A stretch of DNA of 64,000 bases, from assembly GCF_035046485.1 (NCBI RefSeq), contig NC_085138.1:91189228-91253227 (forward strand), given 5' to 3'. Source of the DNA: Aedes albopictus. Lineage: Eukaryota > Arthropoda > Insecta > Diptera > Culicidae. Below the pieces are notes generated by a model. The model was not told the DNA's origin. It saw only the letters and a list, made by a program, of their open reading frames with translations, and did no database searches. Both the position numbers and the translations under genes were made by a program. Of the stretch, positions 1-11,293 are shown one piece after another. Within the stretch, counting starts at the first letter, position 1; the number at the start of each line of letters is the position of its first letter.

Positions 1-11
1 CCAAAGCTCAG

Positions 12-215
12 TTGGTGATTTTGCCACTAGGTGACTCTAGTTATCAGGTGCAGTTTTACCTATCTCGGGATCCAGATAGAATGCAGATAGAAATGTGTCG
101 TCTTCGGCAAAGTTGTTCAGAAGGACAAAATCATTCTGGTGGTTCACCAATTGGATGTCACATTTTCCCGAAGACCATTCACTCGAACTCTAAACGCCCG
201 AATGGCCCAGATAAC
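12..215. repeat. degenerate dispersed repeat, family A
   Basis: The segment shares blocks in inverted orientation with 10735-10995: a 'cttcggcaaagttgtt' block here matches 'aactttgccgaag' there, and both have a 'tcgggatcc' block. No coding potential is convincing. It is a decayed member of a dispersed mosquito repeat whose superfamily I cannot assign. The following stretch, 240-870, has loosely repeated 'gaactgctt/aagcattt' motifs and no gene. Confidence 0.4.
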
Positions 216-1192
216 CACTGAGCATTTGGATAAGCCGTAGAGCAGACCGTATTAAGCATTTGAACTGCTTGCTGTCCTACATAAGCAGTTCGAATGCATA
301 GAAGCTTTGAATTAGCATAAGCTGTGCTGCTTAAAGATTTTGGCTGTTGATTAGCACTTCAACTGCTTGAGGTGTTTTCGCCTGGAAGCATTCAGAATGC
401 TTTTTAACTGCTCTTCAAATGCTAAGAACAAAGAGTATGGAAGATATGTTTCTTGTTTGGTAACGCATGTTGTCTCTTTTTTACATAGTGTATGCCTCTG
501 TTGACATCTGAGTTCCTTATTATTGTTTCCCTTGTTTGTTCCCGTACTCATCCAAAAACTCCGCAGCAAACATTGATAAAGCTGGTTCAGATTAGGAACA
601 TGGCCATCGAACAATTACCATGTATCATTTCGTCGAAAAGGATGTACCGAATCGATGAATTCTTTGGTGGGTCATAAAACTGAAGCTACTTTCGAATTAT
701 TCTTTGGGGGTTAAATCAGCTCACGCCATCTGAACAGCTGTGAAATATCCTGTGGCGTGGAACAGAAACATGAGCAGCAAACATGGACGAATAATATCTG
801 CATCTTAAGATCAAATCCAAATAACTATTAAAATATGCAAAAATGTACTATCTAACATCAGCTTGAGTGTGCAAGGACGAGGAAGCGCGAGGAGCGGGCG
901 TAAATCTATTTTTTTTGTTTTGCTCGACGAGGCGTTACACTTCTTTGACATTTTGATACGACGTTTCAGTGCTGCACTCAGGTATCCCGTTACTTTGCCA
1001 AAACCTGCTGTGAGGTAGCACTATAGGCGCATATACGGCCAATTAGCATTAAACGCCTTGTCGTAAGGACTACAATAATGCTGGAGTAATGCTATTTTAA
1101 ATGCTTACTTGTTACTTGGGGATAAACCCCCGAAAGTCATTTACCCAAATGTAATGTTCTCTCGAATGTAGCAGATGTCCAAACAAATAACT

Positions 1193-1678
1193 AGGGTGCC
1201 TGTACCAATTATGGCACTACTTAAGGACAACTATTTGTACCAAAATAACGAGAAGACCAACGAATGTCACCAATATGTTAAAAGATAGTTTAGTTTCCAT
1301 ACTTTACATGAAAAATATAAAAATGGAGCCAAAACTACTTTTAGTTTATTACAGCGTGTGCAAATGATAGGAACCCTGTACCAGTTATAGCTACATTTTT
1401 TAACTTCGATTCCTTTCGCACTATTTGCATGCATTCCTTATGGGATTAGTTATAATTGGTACACTATGGCGAAAAAGGGTGCAAGGAAGCCGAAATTTTA
1501 AGGAAAATGATTTATTTCTACCATAATTTGAGCAAAATGTGGACTTTAAATGAGTGAAACCATTTTTTGTGAACGTGATCTGTTGTTCACATTTTTTATT
1601 GTTGATATATATCGTTAAAGGGTGAAAATCAACTATGGCGAATAATTGGTACTATAGCCATAATTAGTACACTTACTT
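1193..1678. mobile_element. MITE with imperfect terminal inverted repeats
   Basis: The left end reads 'agggtgcctgtaccaatta' and the right end carries its inverse ('taattagtacacttac'), about 0.49 kb apart. TA dinucleotides flank the left end. A right-half copy lies at about 15262-15358, where the end is better kept ('aattggtacacttaccct'). There is no transposase ORF, so it is non-autonomous, perhaps moved by a TA-targeting (Tc1/mariner-like) transposase. That assignment is inference. Confidence 0.5.
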
Positions 1679-1898
1679 TATCTTGGAAACACTTTTCTTA
1701 AATCTGTTAAGGAGAAACATCACGAAAAGTATTTCAATTTTGCATATGTATTTTAAAGGCACAAATCTGACGAACGAAGCATCGAACCACGTTGGATTTG
1801 CTTATCCTGTTCACTTTGAAAAGGACCAAATATTCAAAATAAGTGCACATGGAAACGTAAGTAGGGGTGTAAGTCAGTCATTGTGGCAGTCATATACG

Positions 1899-2119
1899 CA
1901 GGTCCGGATTGAGGATTGTGGGGGCCCGGGGCCCGAGCGGATGTGGAGGTCCCTCGGAGAGATGACCAAAAATGTTTTTCCTTATTTTCGAACAGTACTT
2001 GAGCAATATGAAAAATAAAGCTGATGTTAGCAACCAAAAATGGTTTTTGTGGAGGCCCCTAAAATGTGGGGGCCCACGGCCCAACAAAGCCAACCCCCCC
2101 CCCCTTAGATGCAGCCCTG
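1899..2119. mobile_element. short hAT-like MITE
   Basis: A 221-bp segment begins CAGGTCCGGATT and ends with the approximate inverse (...gatgcagccctg). Both arms carry G-rich/C-rich runs that could pair. The adjacent 8-mers catatacg and catacatg agree at 6 of 8 positions, a weak sign of an old 8-bp target duplication. No ORF of its own. Confidence 0.4.
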
Positions 2120-2308
2120 CATACATGTATTATCTGATAGTTCACCTTAAGGCGTCGTCCATGTTTAGCCGAACGTCATTTGTCCAAATGCCATCCGGTC
2201 GAATGTGCCTGGCTAAATAATGATAAAACCCAAATCCTAAACCTAATTATTAACATTATCGACGAAAAGTGAGTTGTTTCTTTCTCTTGAACACCAGACA
2301 TTTCCACC

Positions 2309-2370
2309 AACCAGTTATTATATAAGACGTTGCATAAGATCCTATGCAACATCTTATGCGATCACTGGTT
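2309..2370. repeat. near-perfect short hairpin
   Basis: AACCAGT at the left pairs with ACTGGTT at the right. Inside, 'ataagacgttgcata' pairs with 'tatgcaacatcttat' around a loop of about 6 nt. It may be a tiny palindromic MITE or a foldback core. Nothing shows that it is transcribed. Confidence 0.5.
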
Positions 2371-2399
2371 GACTGGGCTTTCCCTGCCGTAATTTACGG

Positions 2400-3230
2400 G
2401 CAACCATAATATGTATAATTGTATATTCCGCAGGGGCTCCTCCAAAGATTTCTCTTAAAACTTATACAGGGATTTAATTAGTGATTTCTTCATGGATTCC
2501 TGCCGGGTTTCATCAAGATGTTCTTTTTCTTTTCTTGGCGTAGCATACATACTTGTAGAAATCCTGCTCTTCGCTTAGTATTTTATTAACACTTTCACAG
2601 TATTAAGCTGAGAGGATTTTTCCAGGGAAACGCTTTTTTTTTCATTATTTTTTCACAATTCTTCAAGGTATTCATAAGTATTACCTCAATTTTTTAATGT
2701 TTTATTCATATATTCCTTCCAAAAAATCATCAACGATTCCTTAAGGGTTTATCTTTTGGAATTTCACCAGAAATTCTCTCTGGAATGTTTCTCTACGGAT
2801 TTCTGCCCGAGATTTTTTCAGAAATCGTTCGGGATCTTCTCCAGATGATCTTGGCTTGATTTCTTCTTGAATTCATTCCATGATCTTGATTTTTTTTAAG
2901 GATTCACCGGGTGTTTTCAGAAGGGACAGCTTGGGATATTTCCAGAGCATTATCTAGAACTCTATAAGCATTCCTGCAGAGGGATTCTTCTCAGGATTAC
3001 TTGAGAGTTCTTGAAAGATTTTCTCGGAAATCCATCAGGAATGTGTTTCAGGATTCCTCTAACGACCACTTGTTTTGTACCTGCAGAGGATTCTCGTGAT
3101 TAATCTAGGCATTATTTACGAAGATTCATTCCAAATATTCTGCGGGATTTCTTTTCAGGATTCCTGCAGAAGCTACTCAGGGATTTCTCGTTATTTTTCT
3201 AGGGATTCTATGAAGTGCTGATTCTATAAT
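2400..3230 (+). repeat. degenerate 'ttcctgcagggattc' tract
   Basis: About 0.8 kb of imperfectly repeated 10-20 nt phrases such as 'ggattcctgcagaag' and 'ggatttctcg', T-rich on the plus strand. The same texture recurs at 8.40-8.78, 11.0-11.3, 11.7-12.3, 12.6-13.7, 20.9-22.3 and 27.95-28.1 kb, and inside the foldback element at 49.6-51.1 kb. It is not coding. A very worn SINE 3' piece ('ttcttggcgtagc...cttagtatttta') sits at about 2528-2620. Confidence 0.6.
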
Positions 3231-3427
3231 TTTTCCTGAATCCTGAAACCTTCCGGCAAACCTTCAAGTATTCCTCCATCATGATTACTTGCTGATTTTT
3301 CCAGTGCACGTTTTTTATTGAAGAACATAAGCAATAAAAGAAAAAAAAAGTATGGATTGAATATCCGGAAATTTCCATTTTGCAAGATGATTTTTTTTTG
3401 GAGTCATCCGGATAATCGAGGCACACA

Positions 3428-4045
3428 TGTATTGAGCATTATTTGAATCGGCATGACCAGCAAACACATATTTTTGTGTAGCAATGTAAAACAATGTACT
3501 GCAGTTGAGGTGCACTCCTCCTCTTCTTGGCGTAACGTCCTCATTGGGACAAAGCCTGCTTCTCAGCTTAGTGTTCTATGAGCACTTCCACAGTTATTAA
3601 CTGAGAGCTACCTCTGCCAATGACCATTTTTCATGCGTATATCGTGTGGCAGGCACGAAGATACTCTATGCCCAAGGAAGTCAAGGAAATTTCCTTTACG
3701 AAAAGATCCTGGACCGACCGGGAATCGAACCCGTCACCCTCAGCATGGTCATGCTGAATACCCGTGCGTTTACCGCCTCGGCTATATGGGCCCTATAACA
3801 TTCGAATAGCCTATCTTAGACCGAATCTGGGACATTGAGTTTTACTTAATAATACCTGGCTAGTGTTGCCAGCAATCACATAATTAATCCACATAAACAT
3901 GCGAATCAATGTACTGCATCTGAGGTGTACTATAACATTGTCGAACATTCGCATGAACTATGTCATACCGGATCTGTGTATTGAGCTATATTTGAAACTG
4001 CATGACAAGTGTGGCCAGCTACTGCAATAATTGTCAAATGACGTA
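3428..4045 (+). repeat. degenerate ~135-bp tandem repeat, interrupted by a SINE
   Basis: The phrases 'atgtactgca.ttgaggtg.act' (3493 and 3910), 'ataacatt..cgaa' (3795 and 3930) and 'tgtattgagcta/cattatttgaa..gcatgac' (3430 and 3985) recur in the same order. Leaving out the 0.28-kb SINE at 3516-3793 gives a period of about 135 bp. Copies are diverged; there is no ORF. Confidence 0.5.
3516..3793 (-). mobile_element. tRNA-derived SINE (Feilai-like), full length
   Basis: Read on the minus strand, it starts GGGCCCATATAGCCGAGGCGG (Pol III A-box-like) and has a perfect B box GGTTCGATTCCC. A conserved tRNA-unrelated body and an AGAAGAGG-type tail follow. Near-identical copies lie at 10369-10649 and 12348-12629. 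Such SINEs encode no protein; they use an internal Pol III promoter and borrow LINE reverse transcriptase. It is inserted inside the 135-bp tandem repeat. The Feilai name is from memory of the Aedes family and unverified. Confidence 0.8.
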
Positions 4046-4221
4046 AAAAAAATCTGTGTTTCAAAATGACGCCAAATGATGCTGAATAGTCTGATTTTTT
4101 GCAGCATTCATATGTGCATATGCTTGACAGAAACTCCCTCGCGAGAAAATAGGGAAGCGATTTCGGCGATTTTCTGAGGAGAAAAAATAAAACTCAGAAA
4201 TCACAACGCGAACCCTCAACA

Positions 4222-5187
4222 GTACAGGTCTGGAGTGCTTTGTCCAACCACTCATACACCATCACCATAGCTTGGGTCCCTTCACATTGCTCAATTCCGG
4301 GCAATGAGAAAGTGGACTCACTGGCTAAGGTGGGCGCTAGCGAAGGCGATATTTACGAGCGTCAAGTCGCCTTCGACGATTTTTTTAAATTGGCCCGTCA
4401 GGAGACCTTGATCAGCTGGCAACACAAATGGAGAGATGGAGAGATGGGTAGATGGTTGCACTCTATCATCCCACAGGTGTCGAAGAAGCCATGGTTTGAA
4501 GGGTTGGATTTAGGCCGCGATTTCATTCGTGTGATGTGTCGGCTGATGTCCAAACACTATTTGTTGAACGCACATACCTTCCGTATTGGGTTCTCAGAAA
4601 GCAATCTCTGTGTCTGTGGCGTGGCTTACCAGGATATCGAACATGTCGTGTGCGGATGAAATGAGTATCAAATGGGGTCAGATCTGAGCTGCATGAAATT
4701 CTCCGGGTTCGAGGAAAACAACAGAAACCCGTTAGAGAAGTGTTGGCAGGACTTGATTTGGAATACATGAACCTAATTTACCAGTTTTTGAAACGTGTTG
4801 ATGTCAGATTTTAGTGAAGTACGTAGCTTGTTTTCGTTGTCCGCCTTTTGATTTTATTGTTCGTCCCTGTCTGTCGTCGCCCTCTTCTTGTCGTTGTCTA
4901 CCGATAAAGTCGTTTCTTTTTAGTTCCGTTACTGTTATGGACAATTTGTCCCATCAATGCTTTTAGTATAAGTTAGCAAATAATTTAGTTTTAAAACCAT
5001 AAATCCCTCCTTCCCAATTTTATTTTATTTTTTTTTTTTTTCAATCCTTAACCTCGAAACAGCCGCGAGTACTTCGGCTTCCCAAACTAACAGGCAGTAA
5101 TAAATTAGAAAATGTAAAATCAATGTAAAAACAAAAGATTTCGGCTCAGTTATGCCCATGTGGCGCCCGAGCCTTCCAAATAAACCA
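4222..5187 (+). pseudogene. 5'-truncated LOA/I-like non-LTR copy (RNase H end of ORF2 plus 3' UTR)
   Basis: From about 4222 the plus strand reads the C-terminal part of a LOA/I-type ORF2. It has the RNase H motif 'WVPSHCSIPGNEKVDSLAK' and then 'WLHSIIP' and 'FIRVM.RLMS', the same blocks in the same order as residues about 1050-1180 of the intact ORF2 at 28941-32648. The frame is open to 4659 and then breaks; related C-terminal sequence continues to about 4815. The rest looks like a 3' UTR ending near 5187, with a 'ggctc...gagcc..ccaaataaa' ending that resembles the full-length copy's end. It has no ATG, endonuclease or RT, so it is a dead 5'-truncated insertion, the usual product of target-primed reverse transcription. 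Confidence 0.75.
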
Positions 5188-5189
5188 AT

Positions 5190-7380
5190 GAGTATAAAAA
5201 TCCTCAACAGCACCGAGTGTGAGCTTGTAGCGCAGCGAGGAGTTCGTCCAACACTCATGATTGCTTGTTGTGTTTTTCACGTCCACTTCCACTCAAAAAG
5301 CTCTCGCGAATTCCACTCCCATACAAAGAAAGACTCTCGAGGCAAAAAACGCACTCCTCTATCCAAAATTATCATCGGCTCTTTTTTCGCCCGCTCCTTC
5401 TCGCTTAGTTTTTATTGCCTCTCTGTTTGGGGGTTCGTTCGCTCGCTCGTGACGATGCAGAATTAAAACACCAGTATAGAGCATACTGCAAAACTCTTTT
5501 GATATTGAGGAGAATTATCAAGTCTGATTAATATAGTCATTCAAGAACGAAAAACATGACCGAAAGCGCATAGCTGTGTGATTAAGCTTTAAAATATGAA
5601 AATAATGATCCTGAAATTTGAGATTCCGAGAAAATCAATTAAATGTCTATACTGAGGCCAGAAACTAACTGTATATGTAACGTATATTATTCTATTTTTC
5701 CACGACCTTTACTTCATATTTGAGTGGTATTTTTTTTATAGTTGAATCTTTGTTTTCAAGATTCGGTGGATTTTTGCTATTCGATATTTAACGTTGACAG
5801 GCTTTATGTAGAGGCCCGACCGATTCTTCAACTTCAGAGTATTCAACGTGTGCAGCTCATACTCCGGAAGCACCGATAATGACAAGGACGCATTTTATGC
5901 GCAATTCTAACGCGAGTATTTGGTTCGTTCGAATCCGTAGCCCATTTGGTTTTCCTGGCTCAAATAAGAATGTGAACGATTGACGTTCGAAAGTGAATTT
6001 GATCGAAATCAAGAATGAGGGTGTATATCTTTCAAGGTCAGTTAGCATATCTTAATAGAAGGACTCGTGAAATCAGTTTGAAATCAAGGTGCAGGCGTAC
6101 TCAAAAGCTATTACCCGCCGAATTGACGGTTCAAATAGAATCACTGTCGTTTGAAAACGGAAAAAACCACTCTGGCAGATATAATTGCAGACGCTTAAAA
6201 AACATAAAACATATTGTTCTCCAAGAAAACCCCTCTCAAACCATTTGCACTTTCACCCCATACAACCAGATTGAAACAACGCTTTCTTATTCCCACTCGA
6301 ATTTTTCTGCTATTAACAAAAAAAAGCAGAACTCCATCTTTTATTCGGATACAAATCTAGGAAAGGTCGTGCTTCAATTTGGACCTTAATTATCTTCATT
6401 TGCACCGTTTCTCTCCCTTCGGCGGCAGCTTGTACCTTTGATACCTTTTTCTATTAGTGTGGCTTCTAGTGCTTTTACGCAGACCATGCATTGTCGCAAC
6501 AGTCCTCCGACGAACTTCAAACCATCGAAGTGAGAGAAAAAAAATCTTATAAGTACAGTTTAATCTTATTTCACGTCCATCATTCAGCATTTCCCCATGT
6601 TTATACAATTACAGAAATGTGTTCAGAAAAAAGCACTGTTTTCATTTGTCCTGTAAGGGTCAAGATGTTAGAAATTCCATTTCGTCTTGACTTTTTCTGT
6701 TTCAACCGCAACACACATTCAACAGCCATCCAATGCAATGTATGTACATCGTACGCACATCATTTCTAATAAATCACTTTTGGGACCGTGCCGAAAAAAC
6801 TTCACCCAAAACAGAAGCGCTTCCATATGAAAGGATACTTTGTTCATTACTTTTTGATCTCGCATGATGGTCTCCATCATTTTATCTTCTTTTTGGGACG
6901 ACCGGTATTCGCAGCTTGTGTCAGACACTTTGATACCACCTACCTACCAACCCACCTACAACAAGCGTTTGATATCGTTCACAGAGCGCCACCTGGTTTT
7001 GGTGTGGTTACATGACACGCGCACAGCATACGAAAGGTTTTAGCCAAAAAGAGGAAGAAATACATACATCATCATCAAACAAACTTGGCTGGAAATGTGG
7101 TTGGAGTTATTTTTCCGGCTTTTTGTATGAGTGAAAAGTTCAGTGGATTGAATGTTAGATAACGAATTTTCTTCTTCACTGAATTGTTAAAAGTCTTCGA
7201 AATGTTCTGCAGCTACTGGCAATGGACGAAAGAAAGACAATTTTGAAGTTATAATTTTAGTGCTTCAAACTACTCCGAGTGGGAATTCAAAAAAAGATTT
7301 TTTTGTAATCCATTATATTATCATCCCGGGATGGACACTCTCTCTAGTGTGTTTAACTCAATACATCAGGAAACTCTCCT
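5190..7380. other. no gene recognised
   Basis: The ORFs here are short, overlapping and of low-complexity composition. I see no repeat family with clear ends and no splice-linked coding pattern. 6400-7000 looks single-copy. Nothing further can be supported. Confidence 0.5.
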
Positions 7381-7383
7381 GGA

Positions 7384-7447
7384 TGTGCTCATAGAACACT
7401 AAGCTGAGAAGAAGCCTCTATTCAAGATGAGGCGTAATGCAAGATAG
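7384..7447 (+). mobile_element. SINE 3' fragment (Feilai-like)
   Basis: 'tgctcatagaacactaagc' followed by 'tgagaag' and 'aggcgtaa' matches the 3' body of the SINEs at 3516, 10369 and 12348, here in sense orientation. The tRNA-like head is missing. Confidence 0.6.
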
Positions 7448-7449
7448 AA

Positions 7450-8395
7450 GTCAAATAATCACTAGGTCAAGTAAATTCTCAATATATTTTATGACCAGAA
7501 CAGTGAGATGTATATCAAACTTTAATGAATGTCTCTTCCACTGAAAATATGCAATGGGGACGCATGGTGGTCGGTGTTCAACATAGTCCATTCATGGCAC
7601 CAGCGCATTATCGCAATGCTAATGAAACTGAAGTGGGTTGAGAGTGGGTATCCCTGGTTCCAAAGCCTGCTTTCAATATGCCACTCCCCCAACAACATTG
7701 AAATAAGTAGACCTTGTTTGGTTACTCGACCGTTAACGAATGGGAGAAATGCTAACCCAAAGCCACTGCGCTATCCTTGGGATGCCTCCTGTCATTCTTA
7801 ATAAATTGACGATAACGAGAAAGTGCTACTGCTGCTCCTCCTGCTGCCAATGCTCCATTTTACGATGCCGCTTGGCAGTAGCAGTAGATAATCGGTCCGG
7901 TATGAACTCTAGACGACCATTTATCGAAGCAGCTTTGCGAGTGGCAGCAGGTGACCAGGATGGGGGCGAGCAATAGGTTGAAATTTATGATTATGGTTAT
8001 AATATTCATTCGGTAATGATTAATTGAATGGGAAATTGACTTCCCCCGCTCAACACGTTCTGTATACCGACCGACCAAGCCACGTGCGCCCCATGATGAT
8101 GGTTCCCTCTTCTGCTGGAGTGATGTGTTGGTAAAGAAGTCGCCGCCACCAGTCTGTCGTTTCGAAATGAAACATAATTTATCTCCTGTTTTAGAGCAGT
8201 TTATGATTATGTTTTCGCATTTGAAATCGGCCGGAGGCGGTGCGTCACACGGCTTGGCACTCGTTAAATCCCATTTGAAATGGTGCGTGCTGGCGTCGGC
8301 CGTCGCCGGTAATGGATTTGATTGACAAGTGCCGTGTCATCATTTTCATTGGCATCATGGGCGTAGTCAGTGTTCAATAGTTTAATACTAGTTTA
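7450..8395. other. no gene recognised
   Basis: Apparently single-copy sequence with a short 'ctgctgctcctcctgctgcc' run near 7829. The ORFs are 66-90 codons, overlap on both strands and have no recognisable domain. It could be intronic or intergenic. Confidence 0.45.
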
Positions 8396-8399
8396 AAAC

Positions 8400-8785
8400 C
8401 TTCAGGAACTCATTCTGAGGATATCTACAGCAACTCTATGTGTAAACTATTTCAGGATTACCAGGTGTTCTTTCCTTCTGGAGATTTCTCCAGATATTCC
8501 ACTAGAGGATATTTCTAGGAATTCTTTATGGGTATTCCTCCAAAAAGTACGTCTTGGGATCACTCTAGGAATTCCCTGCAGGAATTCCCCCAAGAATTCT
8601 TTCTGGAGATTCCTTCAGGAGTTCCTCCACGGATTATTTCACAGGCTCCGTCTGAATGTTTCTCCAGGAACTCCATTTGTCGATTGCTTCAGGATTGCCG
8701 TGTGAGGATTCCTTCTGGAACTCCTTAATGTGATATCTTTTGAAATTCCTTCCGAAGGTCCCTTAAAAAAGTCCTTCAGGTGAGG
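8400..8785 (+). repeat. 'ttcctccagg' tract
   Basis: Runs of 'ggaattccctgcaggaatt' and 'ttccttcaggagttcct' type phrases, rich in short internal palindromes such as gaattc. The open frame at 8528-8728 is a by-product of the repeat. Confidence 0.6.
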
Positions 8786-8789
8786 CTGT

Positions 8790-9346
8790 TACAAAAATAA
8801 AGGAAATTAAATTAATACAGAAGGATTAACATATCCCAACACATAGAGCCTTGCAAATGCACAATATACAGACATCACAAATTGACGCAACCCTACACAA
8901 AACATATATGTGCCCTGTTATCCAGATGGATAACTTCTTCCGATGGCAGGATGTCGAGGTTTCATTTATTGGTTTGGGTCCATCAGTCATCCTGGAATTG
9001 TATTTTAGCTGGCAGAATGCCTTTTAGTTCACAGTAGTAGTTACTGTGTTCATAGCTTGGTTTTGTCTAGGAGAACTAATCCTAATCGGGCATCCCAGTT
9101 CGGGTTTCATCACTATAGTTCTATGACTTGAAGTCTATGCCAGGGAAAGGTTTACGTCTCTAGTACTCAATCGCGGCCCGAAATGGCCTGAATATTGGCA
9201 ATCGAAAAAGGATTGCACTTCATGGGCCTCGCTTCTGCCAGAACCCTATAAATGTTAATTAATACAGGGGGAATATTTACAAGGTAAAATTGAACATGTA
9301 ACACAAAGAACGTACGAATATAAAACTTTGAACACATTCTGTCTTA
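8790..9346. other. no gene recognised
   Basis: Unremarkable sequence between a 'ttcctccagg' tract and a TTAA-flanked element. No ORF of interest and no repeat ends that I can place. Confidence 0.4.
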
Positions 9347-9350
9347 TTAA

Positions 9351-10243
9351 CCTTCACGTACCCAACCCCCGACAACTCAATTTCAAAATGCTGACATTTC
9401 GTCAATCTTTATCCGATTATTTTGAAGTCGCCATCAATCGATCATAAATTGGTGATAGTTTATTACACTCAAGTGGCCATATAATATCCAGAACCATTCC
9501 GGAGATATTCCGGATTGTACTGGGGTCAGGGGTGGGGGAAGGGTCTGTTTTGCCAAATGACTAAAAGTGATTTTTTTCGTGTGTTATTTTGTTTGAGAGG
9601 CCCCCGCGGAGCCTGTTTCAAGTGTTCCGGAGCGGCCATATCAGTGGATACATACTTCAGTCATTTTTTCTGCCCCATTCTCTCGAAATCATGTAGATTG
9701 ATACCTCGTATGGCATGTTTTGGTTGCAAACCAAAAATGTCCCCGATGTCAGCCCCGTGGAACCTATGCTAGCTGTTCCGGAGTGGCCATATTAGTTGAT
9801 ACAGACTTCAGGCTATTGTTTCTGACTCAGTCATTCGAAATCATGAAGATTGATATGTCGCACGACATGTTTTGGATGAAAACCAGAAGTGTCCCCAATG
9901 AGGCCCCCGCGGAACCTGTCACGGTAATCCAGATGGGTCAACTTATTCAAATCTGATTATCGCAGTTGTGATTTGTTGTTCACAATGAAAATTCAGCTGA
10001 AAATTAATGATTCAAACGCAATAACACACGAAATAATCATTTTTTGCCTTTTCGGTATTCTCCCTGACCCCAGTACAATCTGGAATATCTCCGAAATGGT
10101 TCCGGATATTGCATGGCCACTTGGGTGTAATAAACTTGCACCAATTTATGATCGATTGAGGGCGACTTCAAAAAAATTGGATGAAAATTGACGAAATGCC
10201 AGCGTTGTAAAAATGAGATGTTGGGGGGTCGGGTATGTGAAGG
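9351..10243. mobile_element. non-autonomous piggyBac-like element with TTAA duplication
   Basis: The ends CCTTCACGTACC and GGTATGTGAAGG are inverted. Pairing continues for about 190 bp on each side (9351-9540 against 10053-10243, for example 'gtactggggtcaggg' against 'ccctgaccccagtac'). Both ends abut TTAA (9347-9350 and 10244-10247), the piggyBac superfamily target. The core holds a 151-bp tandem repeat and no transposase, so mobilisation would need an enzyme from elsewhere. Confidence 0.75.
9597..9920 (+). repeat. 151-bp tandem repeat inside the TTAA element
   Basis: 'gaggcccccgcgga.cctg' occurs at 9597 and 9899, 302 bp (2 x 151) apart. 'ttccggag.ggccatat' occurs at 9625 and 9776, 151 bp apart. 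There are two diverged full units and a partial third. Confidence 0.7.
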
Positions 10244-10368
10244 TTAATGTAACAAATATTTATATCCGTAACAAGGCCACACGAACTTTCATGTTCCTCC
10301 ATGAATATCTGATGTGGTGCTTTATCTATACCTTTTTTCATTAGTTCCTTCGGGGGATTTATGTTTGT

Positions 10369-10649
10369 CTCTCTCTTTTCTTGGCGTAACGTCCTCATTG
10401 GGACAAAGCCTGCTTCTCAGCTTAGTGTTCTATGAGCACTTCCACAGTTATTAACTGAGAGCTTCCTCTGCCAATGACCATTTTGCATGCGTATATCGTG
10501 TGGCAGGCACGAAGATACTCTATGCCCAAGGATGTCAAGGAAATTTCCTTTACGAAAAGATCCTGGACCGACCGGGAATCGAACCCGTCACCCTCAGCAT
10601 GGTCATGCTGAATACCCGTGCGTTTACCGCCTCGGCTATATGGGCCCTT
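10369..10649 (-). mobile_element. tRNA-derived SINE (Feilai-like) with 14-bp target duplication
   Basis: Full-length minus-strand copy with A-box-like head and a B box. It is flanked by a perfect 14-bp duplication ggatttatgtttgt at 10355-10368 and 10650-10663. The duplication shows retrotransposition by LINE-type target priming and fixes the element's ends. Confidence 0.85.
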
Positions 10650-10734
10650 GGATTTATGTTTGTATGTAACACAATTTTCAAGATTTTCCTAATCTTAAAT
10701 CAACACTCTTCGAAAAAAAACAGAGATATTTAAA

Positions 10735-10995
10735 ATGATATTTGCCAACCAGCGTCACCTAGGGAGGGGTGAAAGCATCAACTTATTAATAAATCACCAG
10801 ACTACTCTAAACTTCCTAAAGAACTTTGCCGAAGACGACATTTTTTTATCTGCTCTGGATCCCGAGATAGCGGAGTTTGAAACTTTAGGTACTTGACAAC
10901 TAGCGCTACCTAGCGACGAAATCAGGAGCTAATTGGCGAATCTCGGATTGTTCATGACTTATTGAACAACTTTGCCGAAATTTTGTTATAACAAA
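10735..10995. repeat. dispersed repeat, family A
   Basis: Contains 'aactttgccgaagacgac', 'ctggatcccgagata' and two 'gcg.cacctag' phrases. It is inversely related to 12-215. Two internal sub-repeats ('caacca/tagcg.tacctag', 'aactttgccgaa') suggest a tandem origin. Non-coding. Confidence 0.45.
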
Positions 10996-11293
10996 ACATG
11001 TCCTTATAAGGCGTTCCTCCGGAGATTTTTCTTGGAATAACTCTGTTATTTCCCCCTGAGTTCATATGGGTACTCTAGAAGTTGCATCGGGGATTACTCC
11101 GTTTTGGGACTTTCTCCCGGAGTTTTTCCCGAGATATTCCACAAGTTCCACCAGGGGTTCTTTCAGGAGTCGCTCAAAAGATCACTCCAAGGTTTCATCT
11201 GGGTTAAGCTCTTTCTGAGATTCTTCTAGACTAGAAAATCCCAGAAGAATTGTTCCAAAAGTTGATTCAAGAGTCCCTCCGAAAAACTACCTG
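10996..11293 (+). repeat. 'ttcctccgg' tract, upstream of a palindromic MITE
   Basis: Phrases such as 'ggcgttcctccggagattt' and 'gagatattccacaag'. The same texture resumes after the MITE at 11697, so the MITE appears to have inserted into a longer tract. Confidence 0.5.

Noticed and set aside
1683..2018. 111-codon plus-strand frame
   Set aside because: Runs from the end of one MITE into another and has no domain.
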